A stretch of 43,032 nucleotides of DNA from Candidatus Poseidonia sp. (GCA_023254365.1 JALRLQ010000001.1:12917-55948); one strand, 5' to 3'. Counted from the stretch's first letter, positions 1-9,164 are shown. The notes: generated by a model not told the origin, from the sequence alone. Translations and numbers: made by a program.

Positions 1-1709
1 TGGACAAGGCCGAAACCGACCTCGGTTGGATGGTCAACAGTCCCGTGGAGGGCTTCGACGGTTTGTACGGTCAAGAAGCGAAGCGTGCCGTTTGTCAAGC
101 CCTTGAAGACGCGGGGCGAGGTCACCAAACCATCAACTGGAAGGTACGTCCGTGGTTGATTTCTCGCCAGCGGTACTGGGGCACACCCATCCCGGTGATT
201 CATTGTGAATCCTGTGGGGCCGTTCCCGTTCCAGAGCGCGACTTGCCGGTCGAACTCCCTCGAGACGTGGTGTTTGGCAAGGGCAATCCGTTGGAATCTT
301 CGCTCTCGTTCGTGCACGCGCCGTGTCCTTCCTGCGGGGGCGATGCACGACGGGAAACCGATACCATGGACACGTTCATGGATTCATCGTGGTATTTCTT
401 GCGTTACACCGATGCGAGCAACGACGCCCTCCCCTTCGAACAAGCCATTGCAGACCATTGGATGCAGGTTGATTTCTACTGTGGTGGTATTGAACACGCT
501 CAAATGCACCTCATCTACGCCCGTTTCATGACCAAGGCTTTGCGAGACTTGGGACTGATGAACGTGAGTGAACCCTTCAACGAATTGCTGTGCCAGGGCA
601 TGGTGAACAAGTCAGCTCCGTTCTGTGCCGACTGCGGCGTGACGCTTTCCGTGTCACACGGAGGCGCTCCCTGCCCTCACTGTGATGGCGAACTCGGCAC
701 CCGTTCCGCCAAGATGAGTAAATCGCTGGGGAACACCGTTTCGCCTGAAGAGATGATCGAGCGATTTGGGGCCGATACCGTTCGCCTGTTCATCCTCTTT
801 GCCGCCAATCCCACAGCGGGCATGGACTGGTCGGATGCGGCCCTTGAGGCCAACCATCGCGTCATGCTTCAACTTCAAACCATGCCCTCTCAATTGATGG
901 CCTGGTCAAGCGAACCAACTGCGATGGACGAGTGGATGGTCGCTCGCTTTACCCAACGCGTGTTGGAGTTCAACGCTGCCATGGAGGCCTACGATTTGCG
1001 CCGTGCCGTTGAGATTTCACATTTCGATGTCATCAAGGACATCAACTGGTACGTTCGCCGTGGCGGCGGCTGCCGTCAGGTTGCAGAACACATCTTGCCG
1101 GTGTGGTCCCAATTGATCTCGGTTTCAACGCCGCATATGGCCGAGGATTGGTGGGCAGCCTTGTCCTCCACCTCCGGCTTTGTTTCCGCCAGTTCCCTCG
1201 TTGTCCCCGAGGCTCTTTCGGATGAGGACCAGGTGCTCTTGGCGGGCGAGCAATACATTCGGGACGTGCTTGAGCAGGCTCGGAAGGTTCGCGTGGTCGC
1301 TGAACGCCACCTCGGTCAACCCGCTTCTCATGCGACCTTCGTGACGGCTCCACCATGGAAACGGACGATGGCACAGGAAGCCCTTGCCTTCGTGGCAGAT
1401 GGTGGCCACCCCAAGCAATTCCTCCCTGTCCTCCAGGCCATGCCCATGGCGCAAGGTGAGCGAAAGGGTGAGTTGATTGGATTCTGGGGCAAGAAGATGC
1501 TGCCTCAGGTGTTCAAATGGGACGATGTCTCCCGTTCTGTCGTGTGTTCAACCATGGATGAGGCGGCGGTGTTGTCCGCCGCTTCCACGTTCATCTCCGC
1601 AGAACTTGGGCTTGAGAACATCGAGGTTGTCGTCGGCGAAAGCGAGGGCGACGCCACGGGTCGTGCCGGCTCGGCCATGCCGCTTTCACCCAGCGTGATC
1701 TATGCGTGA
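1..1709 (+). CDS. leuS: Leucyl-tRNA synthetase, bacterial type (3' part)
   Basis: Charges tRNA-Leu with leucine in the cytoplasm. The reading frame is open at the left edge, so the N-terminal catalytic half and most of the CP1 editing domain lie outside the window. About 569 residues are visible. The class Ia signature SRQRYWG lies near 162-182, followed by Cys-rich zinc-binding-like stretches, a DTMDTFMDSSWYFLRY block and the GGIEHAQMHLIYARF segment typical of bacterial LeuRS. KMSKS is at 711-725, followed by an anticodon-binding helical domain. The DTMD/SSWYFLRY and GGIEHA blocks point to the bacterial rather than the archaeal/eukaryotic form of the enzyme; that is a judgement from motifs, not a tree. 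Its TGA stop directly abuts the stop of the convergent lipoprotein gene. Confidence 0.95.
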   Translation, partial: DKAETDLGWMVNSPVEGFDGLYGQEAKRAVCQALEDAGRGHQTINWKVRPWLISRQRYWGTPIPVIHCESCGAVPVPERDLPVELPRDVVFGKGNPLESSLSFVHAPCPSCGGDARRETDTMDTFMDSSWYFLRYTDASNDALPFEQAIADHWMQVDFYCGGIEHAQMHLIYARFMTKALRDLGLMNVSEPFNELLCQGMVNKSAPFCADCGVTLSVSHGGAPCPHCDGELGTRSAKMSKSLGNTVSPEEMIERFGADTVRLFILFAANPTAGMDWSDAALEANHRVMLQLQTMPSQLMAWSSEPTAMDEWMVARFTQRVLEFNAAMEAYDLRRAVEISHFDVIKDINWYVRRGGGCRQVAEHILPVWSQLISVSTPHMAEDWWAALSSTSGFVSASSLVVPEALSDEDQVLLAGEQYIRDVLEQARKVRVVAERHLGQPASHATFVTAPPWKRTMAQEALAFVADGGHPKQFLPVLQAMPMAQGERKGELIGFWGKKMLPQVFKWDDVSRSVVCSTMDEAAVLSAASTFISAELGLENIEVVVGESEGDATGRAGSAMPLSPSVIYA

Positions 1710-4376
1710 TCAGGCTTCTTCATCCATCGAAGCAGGTCGAGGTGGTGGAATTTTCACGATGGGTTCCAAGGGGGGGCCAGGTCGCTGACTGTTGGTGTAG
1801 ACGGCCCACACGACCACGGCGCCTGCCAGGAGGAACAGCCAACCAGCGATGCCCCAACCACCCTCATCAGCATCACCGGACGGAGCGATGTTGGTCGTGT
1901 CGCAGCCTTGTTGGTCAACGATGGCGTTGGCTGCTGAGTTGAGGCAAAAGTCGTACGCGTTGACCACACCGTCGTTGTCATCGTCAAGTTGGAACTGGCT
2001 GCATCCGTTGGAGGAGATTTGGTCTGCAGGGTCCGAACGGGGGCATTCATCCAGCGGGTCAAGAACACCGTCTTGGTCGTCGTCATCGTCTTCTACAGCA
2101 TCGATGCAACCATCACCGTCCATGTCTTGACCGGCTTGGGCAACGCCGATGATGCCCTTTGGACAACGGTCAACGCCGTCTTCTACACCGTCGTTGTCAT
2201 CGTCTTCGTCCTCGGTTGAATCTGCACAGCCGTCACCGTCATGGTCCATCGACGTGGCCTGGTCGATCCAGTTTTTCTCACCGTACGGGCAATCATCGTC
2301 AACATCGAGCACACCGTCATCGTCGTCATCTTCATCGATGGTTTCGTCAAGGCAACCGTCCTCGTCGTAGTCGTTCCACGAGAAGGAAATCCACGCATTC
2401 AGATCGTTGGGGCAATTGTCATCGGGGATGCTGATGCCGTCGCCGTCCTTGTCCGCATCGCACAGGTCGCCGACGAGATCGTTGTCAAGGTCCGCTTGTG
2501 TTGGATTGGCCACTGCAGGGCAATTGTCAGCCTGGTCAACGAAGCCATCGCCGTCGCTGTCAATGTCGGCACATCCGTCCTGTTCAATGTCGTTTTCTTC
2601 GTCGGAAATCCAGCCAACCGGGCCTTTTGGACACAGGTCGTAGGTGTCGAAGATACCGTCTTCGTCGTCGTCCAAATCCTCTGTCAAGTCTCTGCAACCG
2701 TCACCGTCATGGTCCGAAAGTGCGTTGGCTGACCAACCCACATCACCATCGGGACAATCATCGTTCAAGTCGTTGACGCCATCACCATCGTCATCGTCGT
2801 CACAGACATCGCCATAGGCATCGCCGTCATGGTTTGCCTGATCGACGTTGGCGACTTTTGGACAGTTGTCTGCGCCGTCCAACACCCCGTCCAAGTCGAG
2901 GTCTGTTTCATACAACCACACGCCAATATCGGTTTGGTCCCGTTGGTCGAAGGCATGCATGCCAAAGGAAGCGTCTGCATTGGAAGCGAACGCGACGACG
3001 GGCGAGCCGCTTGCGCTGGTGGAGAGGGCGGTGGCGAGGTCGTTGCCGGTGCCGCCGCCAGAGATGGCCCAGTCCCACGGTCCGTTGGCTTGTCGCTGGG
3101 CAAGGAACACGTCGAAATGGTTGCCGTCGTTGACACCGTCAAGGTCGGACAAGGAGAATTCGCCTAGCGTGATGCTTCCCGTTGTTTCTCCAAGGACAAT
3201 GCTGTCTCCTTGGTCGTTCACGAGAATACCGACCGCACGGTCTGCACCGCTGCCGCCAAAACCTGTGGCATGCAACCACGTGCCGTCGGACGAGAGATGG
3301 GCTTCGTAGAAGTCAACCCATACCGCATTGTCCACTTGGTGGGTGCCGAATGTCAGGTCTTGCATGTAGTCGCCCACGACGCTGACGCCACCACCGGGTC
3401 GACCGCTGCAAGCCGCCACCGTGGTGTCGTCTTGACCTCCGGCATGGCTCACCCAATTCCAAGCACCGCCAGCGTATTGACCAACCGCGATGTTGAGGCC
3501 ACCCGAACTGTTGATTTCCTCCTGTCCGAAAACGATCAATTCGGTGAAACTGGTAGCGAAATAGGTCATGCCAGCGTTGTCTTTGCACAAACTGCCGGTA
3601 TCATCGAGGGCGTTGCTGGAAAAGACGGTGGACAAGGCCGATACATCGCCTTGCGCGTTCATCTCCACCAAGGCCACGGCCTCCGCTGTCACGCTGGCTG
3701 GAGAAGAGAGATTGTTGATCGTCAGTTCGCCTCGGTGAAGGAGAGCGAGGTGAATCTCATCGGATTGGGTCACCAGGAGGTCAACCACCATCAACTGGTA
3801 GGGATTGGAGTAGGATTTGGCCCACAACCAGTCACCCGTAGGCGACATCGCAGCGAGAAACACACCGTTTTCGTGGTCTTCAGCGCTTTTGTTGATGGGG
3901 TCGAGTGACCCCAAGGTCAGGTTACAGTTCCCGGCCTGGGTCATCTCGCAATAGGTTCCTGCCAGAAGAAGCGTACCGTCACTCAATTGAGCCATCGATG
4001 AAACCGCGTCCATGCCGACGCTGGTCCCGTTCACGGTGTACGTCCAGTTCCCAGCCTCGTCGATATAACCCACAAAAAAATCAACGCCAAACGAGGAATC
4101 CTCGCTTGAGAAACCGACCACATCGCCGTGGAATTCAATGGTTTGTTCAAACCACCCGGCGACCACCATGGTGCCGTTTGAAAGAGGAATCATGCTGGTG
4201 ATTCGTTCTCCACTGGCCCCTCCAGCAGTGGCCAGCCAACCCGAGGTGTTTTCTGCGCTCGTTGACATCACGGGCTCCTCCGATGAGAGGCTGAATTCAA
4301 CATCGTTTGACAGCGGAACGGTCGAACAACCCATCAGCACGGCCAACAACACGGCATGAACCACGAGGAAGCGCAT
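1710..4376 (-). CDS. Secreted lipoprotein with thrombospondin type-3 Ca-binding repeats
   Basis: An 888-residue surface protein of unknown role. I chose the ATG at 4376 because it gives a short lipoprotein signal peptide with a lipobox-like LMGC at residues 13-16; the open frame extends upstream but is Arg/Pro-rich and unlike a signal. Residues about 40-510 contain repeated Gly/Trp/Asp-rich blades (motifs such as WNWVSHAGG and WDWAISGGG), suggesting a beta-propeller-like fold. Residues about 520-830 hold around seven Asp-rich repeats with DxDxDG loops and paired Cys (DNCP, DDCP), the thrombospondin type-3 signature, which binds calcium. A single membrane helix near 845-865 is followed by a short Pro-rich tail. 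Many N-x-S/T sequons suggest glycosylation. Both ends could be membrane-tethered if the lipobox is used. It is divergent from the downstream CDIN1-like gene, with 97 bp between the starts. Confidence 0.85.
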   Translation of the reverse strand: MRFLVVHAVLLAVLMGCSTVPLSNDVEFSLSSEEPVMSTSAENTSGWLATAGGASGERITSMIPLSNGTMVVAGWFEQTIEFHGDVVGFSSEDSSFGVDFFVGYIDEAGNWTYTVNGTSVGMDAVSSMAQLSDGTLLLAGTYCEMTQAGNCNLTLGSLDPINKSAEDHENGVFLAAMSPTGDWLWAKSYSNPYQLMVVDLLVTQSDEIHLALLHRGELTINNLSSPASVTAEAVALVEMNAQGDVSALSTVFSSNALDDTGSLCKDNAGMTYFATSFTELIVFGQEEINSSGGLNIAVGQYAGGAWNWVSHAGGQDDTTVAACSGRPGGGVSVVGDYMQDLTFGTHQVDNAVWVDFYEAHLSSDGTWLHATGFGGSGADRAVGILVNDQGDSIVLGETTGSITLGEFSLSDLDGVNDGNHFDVFLAQRQANGPWDWAISGGGTGNDLATALSTSASGSPVVAFASNADASFGMHAFDQRDQTDIGVWLYETDLDLDGVLDGADNCPKVANVDQANHDGDAYGDVCDDDDDGDGVNDLNDDCPDGDVGWSANALSDHDGDGCRDLTEDLDDDEDGIFDTYDLCPKGPVGWISDEENDIEQDGCADIDSDGDGFVDQADNCPAVANPTQADLDNDLVGDLCDADKDGDGISIPDDNCPNDLNAWISFSWNDYDEDGCLDETIDEDDDDDGVLDVDDDCPYGEKNWIDQATSMDHDGDGCADSTEDEDDDNDGVEDGVDRCPKGIIGVAQAGQDMDGDGCIDAVEDDDDDQDGVLDPLDECPRSDPADQISSNGCSQFQLDDDNDGVVNAYDFCLNSAANAIVDQQGCDTTNIAPSGDADEGGWGIAGWLFLLAGAVVVWAVYTNSQRPGPPLEPIVKIPPPRPASMDEEA

Positions 4377-4473
4377 GCCTGTGCATCGACGACCTGCATA
4401 AGAACCCCGCGCGGCGTCGCTCAACTCAAGATGAGGGGGAGGCTTCATTGAGTGTCGCCTTTGGAATGTTGCC

Positions 4474-5508
4474 ATGAGTGACGCTTCTCGCCGCCCTGGA
4501 GGCCGCCAGCAAGGGCGTCGAAACAATCGCCGTTACGGCGGTCCTCGCAAGGCGAACCTTGAGGAGCAACATGCAAAGGAGGTCAAACGCATGCAAGCGA
4601 TGGCCGAAAAACGGTTTGAGCGCGAGCCCCTACCCATGGCCATTCCAGCCGACATGGATGAACCAAAGACGTTCCACCTGGAATGGAAGGTGACGCCTGT
4701 ACCGCTGAAATCAGAGGAACAGGTTGCCGGTTGGGTGGTAAAAAAAGGCGAATACGGTTGGTTGACCGACGAGCGTGTGGACGAAATCTCCGGTCGTGTC
4801 GCCAACGAATCGATGACCCTCGAACAAGCGCTTTCATTGCGTTCTGCTCTTCTTCAACAAAAAACCGTGTACTCACATCACCAATTGAGGTCGAAAGGGA
4901 AGGAGTTGGCGCGCAAGTACCGTAACGGGACATCCATCATCGACCTGTCCTTGCAATACGATTATTCACCCATGAATTTGTTCCGAGTGGTGCTCGAATC
5001 CATGGGTTGGTCAAAGAACAAAATCAAGGAAAGCCTCCGAGAACCCTCGAAGATGAAAGACCGAGAACGGGCTGAATTTGAAGCGGCTGAGGCAGCCGAC
5101 AGAGTGGCGAGCGTCGACCAATCTGAAACGCAAGTCAAGGCCGATTTGTTTGAGGACATCCTCGCCGATTGGTTTGAGGCACAAGGCATTCGTCTCCGCC
5201 GCCAACCGGAGATGGTGAAAGAACAGTCCGAAGCACTGGGGCGTCCGGTTCGAACACCCGACTTGCTGTTCCTCGATCACGTCTACATCAACGGAGAGCC
5301 CGTGGCATGGATCGACGCCAAGCACTTCTACGGAGCCGATGTTGATTTCCAACGCAAGAAGATGAAGAAGCAAATGAACCGATACATCGAGGAATGGGGC
5401 AGCGGCGCCATCATGTTTCGTCACGGTTTTTCTGAGAATCTGTTTCTGCCCGGCGTGCAGATGCTGGATGCCGGACCCATCGACTTGGCTCGCCTTAGCG
5501 AGGAGTGA
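4474..5508 (+). CDS. CDIN1 (C15orf41)-like TPD-motif nuclease
   Basis: 344 residues. The N-terminal 50 residues are Arg/Gly-rich and probably disordered. A helical region follows; its segment YDYSPMNLFRVVLE (162-175) resembles the helix-turn-helix part of human CDIN1 (C15orf41). The C-terminal domain carries the TPD motif at 261-263 and WIDAK at 279-283, giving a PD-(D/E)xK-type active site (Asp263, Asp281, Lys283), then WGSGAIMFRHGF (308-319), which aligns by eye with the human WNRFGPGLVIYWYGF block. The TPD family is annotated as a putative Holliday-junction-resolvase-like nuclease; human CDIN1 is linked to congenital dyserythropoietic anaemia type I. The substrate here is unknown. It overlaps the convergent pantoate kinase gene by 14 nt. 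Family assignment is from motifs recalled, not from a search. Confidence 0.8.
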   Translation: MSDASRRPGGRQQGRRNNRRYGGPRKANLEEQHAKEVKRMQAMAEKRFEREPLPMAIPADMDEPKTFHLEWKVTPVPLKSEEQVAGWVVKKGEYGWLTDERVDEISGRVANESMTLEQALSLRSALLQQKTVYSHHQLRSKGKELARKYRNGTSIIDLSLQYDYSPMNLFRVVLESMGWSKNKIKESLREPSKMKDRERAEFEAAEAADRVASVDQSETQVKADLFEDILADWFEAQGIRLRRQPEMVKEQSEALGRPVRTPDLLFLDHVYINGEPVAWIDAKHFYGADVDFQRKKMKKQMNRYIEEWGSGAIMFRHGFSENLFLPGVQMLDAGPIDLARLSEE

Positions 5509-6529
5509 TGGGGGCAACCGCCGTCACCATGGTCGAGAAACCTCGCTCTCTCAATCCGTCGGCCAGCGTCTCCAATTCCTTAATGGACGGAGGTTGGTCC
5601 AAACGGCGAGGCACGACGACCACGGAACTTCCGAGCATGCACAAACGGGCGGCCACGCCCGCTTGCATTCCAGCGTCTTGAACAGCACCCAACACCGCAT
5701 GGTACACGTTGGCTCGCACGGCTTCTTCGAGCATCCCCGAGGCTTCTGCAAAGGCACGGGATTGTTCCAGGAGGTCGCGCCAACGTGAGGCATCCCAAGA
5801 ACCAGTTCTCAGCGCTACGACGCTGGTTTCGCCGGCGGCGGTGATGGTTGATTGCCACATCGGGTCGTCGATGTAGGATGCCGTGTGACGTTCTTCGTTC
5901 GCATCCCAAACGAGGAGAACGGGCGACTCGATGTGAAAACTCACCGCTTCACCCGGCCAACCTGGTGCGCCCGGTTGGGTTCGCAATTCTACACCGCCCA
6001 CTGAGAGGCCGAGCACATCTCCCAAACCGGCGCCATGTTGCCGTTCAATGCGATGTGCGATTTTTTCGTATTGAACCGGTTGTCCTCGGCCGGTCAGCGC
6101 GTGAATCAACCTGCCCAAGGCCACCATGCCGGCCGCAGACATGCCAAAGCCCTGACTCACGGGGCATTGCAATTGAACCTGCACGTCGAGGTATTCGTGA
6201 TCTCGTAACAAGGTGGCGTCGCGACAAGCCTGAATGAAATCAAGGTACAGCGTGGGGTCTTCAAGGAGATGGCCGTGCATGTCGGAAATCTGCACCGTCG
6301 AGTCCGCTGGCCCCTTGTTTTTCGGTTTCGGGTCCGGTTGAATGCCGGTCATCTCGGTGGATTGCATCTGGTCGTTCACCATGAGCAAGGTGCCTTGAAC
6401 GGACACGCCGTGGTCGATGGTGAATCCAGCTCCTCGACTGCCTTGACTTCGTGTGAGGGTTGACGATTTGTCAATGGAAAACAGCAAGGTGATGTGGCCA
6501 CCGCAATGGGCTGTCGCCGGTGCTGTCAT
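5495..6529 (-). CDS. Pantoate kinase (GHMP family)
   Basis: Phosphorylates pantoate to 4-phosphopantoate, the first step of the archaeal route to coenzyme A (pantoate kinase then phosphopantothenate synthetase). 344 residues. The GHMP ATP-binding loop is PVSQGFGMSAAG at 123-134, and the archaeal pantoate-kinase signature GAGLGDV lies at 166-172, followed by GGVELRTQPGAPG near 178-190. These distinguish it from mevalonate or homoserine kinases. The ATG at 6529 is preceded by AAAGG on the minus strand. It lies 46 nt downstream of rpoD in the same direction and may be cotranscribed with the ribosomal operon. Its 3' end overlaps the CDIN1-like gene. Confidence 0.85.
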   Translation of the reverse strand: MTAPATAHCGGHITLLFSIDKSSTLTRSQGSRGAGFTIDHGVSVQGTLLMVNDQMQSTEMTGIQPDPKPKNKGPADSTVQISDMHGHLLEDPTLYLDFIQACRDATLLRDHEYLDVQVQLQCPVSQGFGMSAAGMVALGRLIHALTGRGQPVQYEKIAHRIERQHGAGLGDVLGLSVGGVELRTQPGAPGWPGEAVSFHIESPVLLVWDANEERHTASYIDDPMWQSTITAAGETSVVALRTGSWDASRWRDLLEQSRAFAEASGMLEEAVRANVYHAVLGAVQDAGMQAGVAARLCMLGSSVVVVPRRLDQPPSIKELETLADGLRERGFSTMVTAVAPITPR

Positions 6530-6575
6530 CGTACCTTTGCAGGTCAGCGAGGCTGATGAATTGTCCTCTTCACCC

Positions 6576-7523
6576 TCAAGCGAGGGCAGAGGCCAAGTCT
6601 TCGTTCAGGTTGGTGAAGCGCTGGCTGAGCTCGCTCAAGGCCATGTTGAAGGCGGTGACCGGGTCCAAACTTCCGTCTGTTTCGTAGGAGAACACGAAGG
6701 CACCGTCAACGGGTTCCAAGGTGATGGCGTCGTCAAAGTCACCTTCACGACCGGTACCGGGGCCAACTTGGTGGAGGGCCTTCTCGAGGTCCATGACGTG
6801 GTTGATGTTGGTGACTTTCTTGTCTTTCCCAAACAACTTGGCATCGATGGGCGTTCCGTCGGTGGTGGTCAAGCCAAGGTCAAACAAGGTGCTGGCCTTC
6901 TTGGGTTTGTTCAGGACAGCGACGCATTGAGGTCGGAAACCAACGGCTGCCACAGGCGACCACTTGGCGTGGTCTCGACCACGGCCGAGCACAGCGAAAG
7001 CGTAGAACTCCAGGAATTGCCCCTTGGCCAACACCGTGAGAGGAATTTGCTTGTGCTCGTCTCGGATGTCAAACACAGGGTCGGAAATGGTCGTGATGTC
7101 ACCAGCGTAGACGGTTTTGAACTCCTCTTCGGCGTCGGCGGAAGGGCCACGGGCCGAGAGGGTGTAAAGCACCTGACACATCGGGCATCCCTTGTCCTTC
7201 TCAACAACGTCTCGACAGTTGTCGCAGTTGTCGGGGAAGACGAGGCCTTCATCGAGGTTGGTGGGGATGGGGATCATAGCGAGGCGATGAGCCAAGACTT
7301 CGTCGGGAAGCACGTTGACGGACTCCACGATTTCGCCCTTGTTGTCCTGTGTAACGCCTTGCGAAATGTCGACGCGGGTGATGGCGAGTTTGGGCACATC
7401 GGCAATCAAGGCACGTCGGATAGCGTTGACTTGGGAAGCGTCGGAGTCACTGATGAGGATTCGGATTTCATGACCTTGTGGCCAACCTTCAACAATTTCG
7501 GTCTTCATGGTGTTCACCTTCAT
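6576..7523 (-). CDS. rpoD: DNA-directed RNA polymerase subunit D (Rpo3)
   Basis: Archaeal counterpart of the bacterial alpha N-terminal domain and eukaryotic RPB3; it pairs with subunit L to nucleate polymerase assembly. 315 residues. The N-terminal dimerisation motif VNAIRRALIADVP is at 32-44. Four cysteines (100, 103, 113 and 116) form the ferredoxin-like metal site seen in many archaeal D subunits. The ATG at 7523 overlaps the rps11 stop by one base (TGATG), indicating translational coupling. A second in-frame ATG six codons later (7505) is an alternative. In many archaea rpoD is followed by rpl18e, rpl13 and rps9; here pantoate kinase follows. Confidence 0.97.
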   Translation of the reverse strand: MKVNTMKTEIVEGWPQGHEIRILISDSDASQVNAIRRALIADVPKLAITRVDISQGVTQDNKGEIVESVNVLPDEVLAHRLAMIPIPTNLDEGLVFPDNCDNCRDVVEKDKGCPMCQVLYTLSARGPSADAEEEFKTVYAGDITTISDPVFDIRDEHKQIPLTVLAKGQFLEFYAFAVLGRGRDHAKWSPVAAVGFRPQCVAVLNKPKKASTLFDLGLTTTDGTPIDAKLFGKDKKVTNINHVMDLEKALHQVGPGTGREGDFDDAITLEPVDGAFVFSYETDGSLDPVTAFNMALSELSQRFTNLNEDLASALA

Positions 7524-7906
7524 CAAACACGGCGGCCACGTCGGCCACCCTTCTTCTTGGTGCCGTCGTGAGCGATGGGCGTGACGTCCTCGATGCGAGT
7601 GATGGTCATGCCTGCACGGGTCAGCGCACGAATGGCTGCTTGGGCACCGGGCCCGGTGTTGTTGGAGAGGTTGCCACCTGGGGCGCGGTACTTGACGATG
7701 AGTTCGTTGAATTCCTTGTCCTTCAGTGCATCAGCCATGCGCTCAGCAGCGCGAGTGGCGGCGAATTGACCGCCTTTGTCCTTACCGGCTTTGACCACTT
7801 CTCCACCGTTGCAGGTGGTGATGGTTTCCGCTCCCGTGAGGTCGGTTGCGGTCATCAGAATGTTGTTGTAGGAACTGAAAATGTTCACAATGGCTTGGCG
7901 AGACAT
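7523..7906 (-). CDS. rps11: 30S ribosomal protein S11 (uS11)
   Basis: Small-subunit platform protein, 127 residues. It shows the S11 hallmarks: [15 protein letters not shown] near the N-terminus, a central [14 protein letters not shown] helix, the [11 protein letters not shown] helix, and the basic C-terminal tail [11 protein letters not shown] that contacts rRNA. The ATG at 7906 overlaps the rps4 stop by one base. A GTG one codon upstream is in frame but less likely. It is the third gene of rps13-rps4-rps11-rpoD, the conserved archaeal order. Confidence 0.98.
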   Translation of the reverse strand: MSRQAIVNIFSSYNNILMTATDLTGAETITTCNGGEVVKAGKDKGGQFAATRAAERMADALKDKEFNELIVKYRAPGGNLSNNTGPGAQAAIRALTRAGMTITRIEDVTPIAHDGTKKKGGRRGRRV

Positions 7907-8556
7907 CACTCATCGCCCCCTTCAATGGCTGCGGTTGAGGCTTCACCGGCTTCACGAACTTCTTCTGCGAATTCTTCGGTAGCCTCGGGATCAACTTCAC
8001 CGTCTTCGTATTCCGCCTTTTCGCGGACGCCTTCAATGGCCTTGCGAATGGGGTGGTTGGGATCGTTGAGGGCTGAGCTTGGATGGTAGCGAAGTTCCGC
8101 TTCCTCGTCCTTGCTCACGGCGTACGAAGGAATGGTCACCTTTTGCTCGCCGATGCAGATTTGGCCGTGCGTGACAAGTTGGCGAGCCTGCTTCATGGAG
8201 CAGGCCAGACCCTTGTAGTACACTTGAGCCTGCAAGCGGCGGTTCAGCATGTCTTCGGTGGACAACGAGAGAATGTCGCCGAGGTCGGCATCGGAAGCGA
8301 TGAGGCCCTTGTGGTGAAGCGAGCGAAGCAGGTCCTCCATCTCGCGCTTACCGTGTCCTTCCGTGGTGTCGACGTTACCGATCAGGCGCATGGCTTGACG
8401 TCGGTGTCGACGGAGTTGGGACTTGGCCTTCCAAATCTCCTTCATGTTCTTGAGCCCGTGGTTGTTCTTGATGGCGTGCTCTTCTTCGATTCGGTCAGCC
8501 TTCCAAGGGTGCGAAGGCGTGTCGTACTTGGGTCGTGAAAACTTTGGTTCTCCCAT
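7906..8556 (-). CDS. rps4: 30S ribosomal protein S4 (uS4), archaeal type
   Basis: 16S rRNA-binding assembly protein, 216 residues. The archaeal/eukaryotic-type N-terminus begins [14 protein letters not shown], the S4 RNA-binding domain includes [28 protein letters not shown], and the C-terminus has a long acidic Glu/Ala-rich tail. A GAGGG stretch lies about 10 nt upstream of the ATG. It is separated by 15 nt from rps13 upstream and coupled to rps11 downstream by a TGATG overlap. Confidence 0.98.
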   Translation of the reverse strand: MGEPKFSRPKYDTPSHPWKADRIEEEHAIKNNHGLKNMKEIWKAKSQLRRHRRQAMRLIGNVDTTEGHGKREMEDLLRSLHHKGLIASDADLGDILSLSTEDMLNRRLQAQVYYKGLACSMKQARQLVTHGQICIGEQKVTIPSYAVSKDEEAELRYHPSSALNDPNHPIRKAIEGVREKAEYEDGEVDPEATEEFAEEVREAGEASTAAIEGGDE

Positions 8557-8571
8557 CTTGCATCCCTCTTA

Positions 8572-9039
8572 TCACTTCTTTCGGCTGACACCCAAGGTCA
8601 GGCCACCACGGCCGTTGGAACGGCCACGCTGGCCACGAACTTTGTTTCCGGATGCGTGGCGAATACCACGGTAGCACTTCATGGTGCGAAGACGGTTGAT
8701 GTCATCTTGGAGGGTAAAGCGGACTTGTTGACCGGTCAAGTGAATTTCATTGCCGGTCTCGAGGTCACGTTGTCGGTTCAGCATCCAAAGAGGGACGTTC
8801 TCGGCGTAAGATTCGATGGCAACACGGAGGGTCTCCTGCTGCTCGGTGGTGAGGAATCCAGCGAGTCGGGCAGGGTCAAAGCCCGTGTTTTTGCAGATTT
8901 GAATGGCGGTGCGGGCACCGACGCCTTTGACGGATGTCAGGGCTGTTGCCAAGGGCTTCAGTCCGTCCATGTCCGTATCGGCCATTCGCAAAATGTATGA
9001 AAAATCGTCACCAAGGTCCTCATCCTTCGGTCGTGCCAT
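8572..9039 (-). CDS. rps13: 30S ribosomal protein S13 (uS13)
   Basis: Small-subunit head protein at the subunit interface. With the ATG at 9039 it has 155 residues. The helix-two-turn-helix motif LTSVKGVGARTAIQICKN lies near 34-51, and the basic C-terminus contains RHASGNKVRGQRGRSNGRGG. The open frame extends upstream, but 9039 is preceded by a good ribosome binding site (AGGTGA) and begins MARPKDEDLGDDFSYILR, so I shortened the frame. It is the first gene of the ribosomal operon and lies just downstream of a TATA-like promoter. Confidence 0.97.
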   Translation of the reverse strand: MARPKDEDLGDDFSYILRMADTDMDGLKPLATALTSVKGVGARTAIQICKNTGFDPARLAGFLTTEQQETLRVAIESYAENVPLWMLNRQRDLETGNEIHLTGQQVRFTLQDDINRLRTMKCYRGIRHASGNKVRGQRGRSNGRGGLTLGVSRKK

Positions 9040-9067
9040 TGTCTTCACCTGTACGTTAACACACGCA

Positions 9068-9106
9068 GTGTCAAGCATCCCTCCGACCAACCTCCCATAT
9101 ATCAAG
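9068..9106 (-). promoter_or_regulatory. Archaeal promoter of the rps13-rps4-rps11-rpoD operon
   Basis: On the minus strand, GATATATGG at 9096-9104 fits an archaeal TATA box. Transcription would start about 25 nt downstream, near 9072, leaving a leader of about 33 nt that contains the AGGTGA ribosome binding site before the rps13 ATG at 9039. The 125-bp gap to the next gene contains no other plausible feature. This is from pattern only. Confidence 0.45.
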
Positions 9107-9164
9107 ACCGCGATGATGAAATCCGCGCCACTGAGCCTCAAATTCGGTGAAAAAACGCCTCGGA

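Noticed and set aside
1742..3908. Numerous open frames on the plus strand opposite the Ca-binding lipoprotein
   Set aside because: They arise from the Asp/Gly-rich repeats (GAC/GAT codons read in reverse) and have repetitive Ser/Val/Arg composition without start signals.
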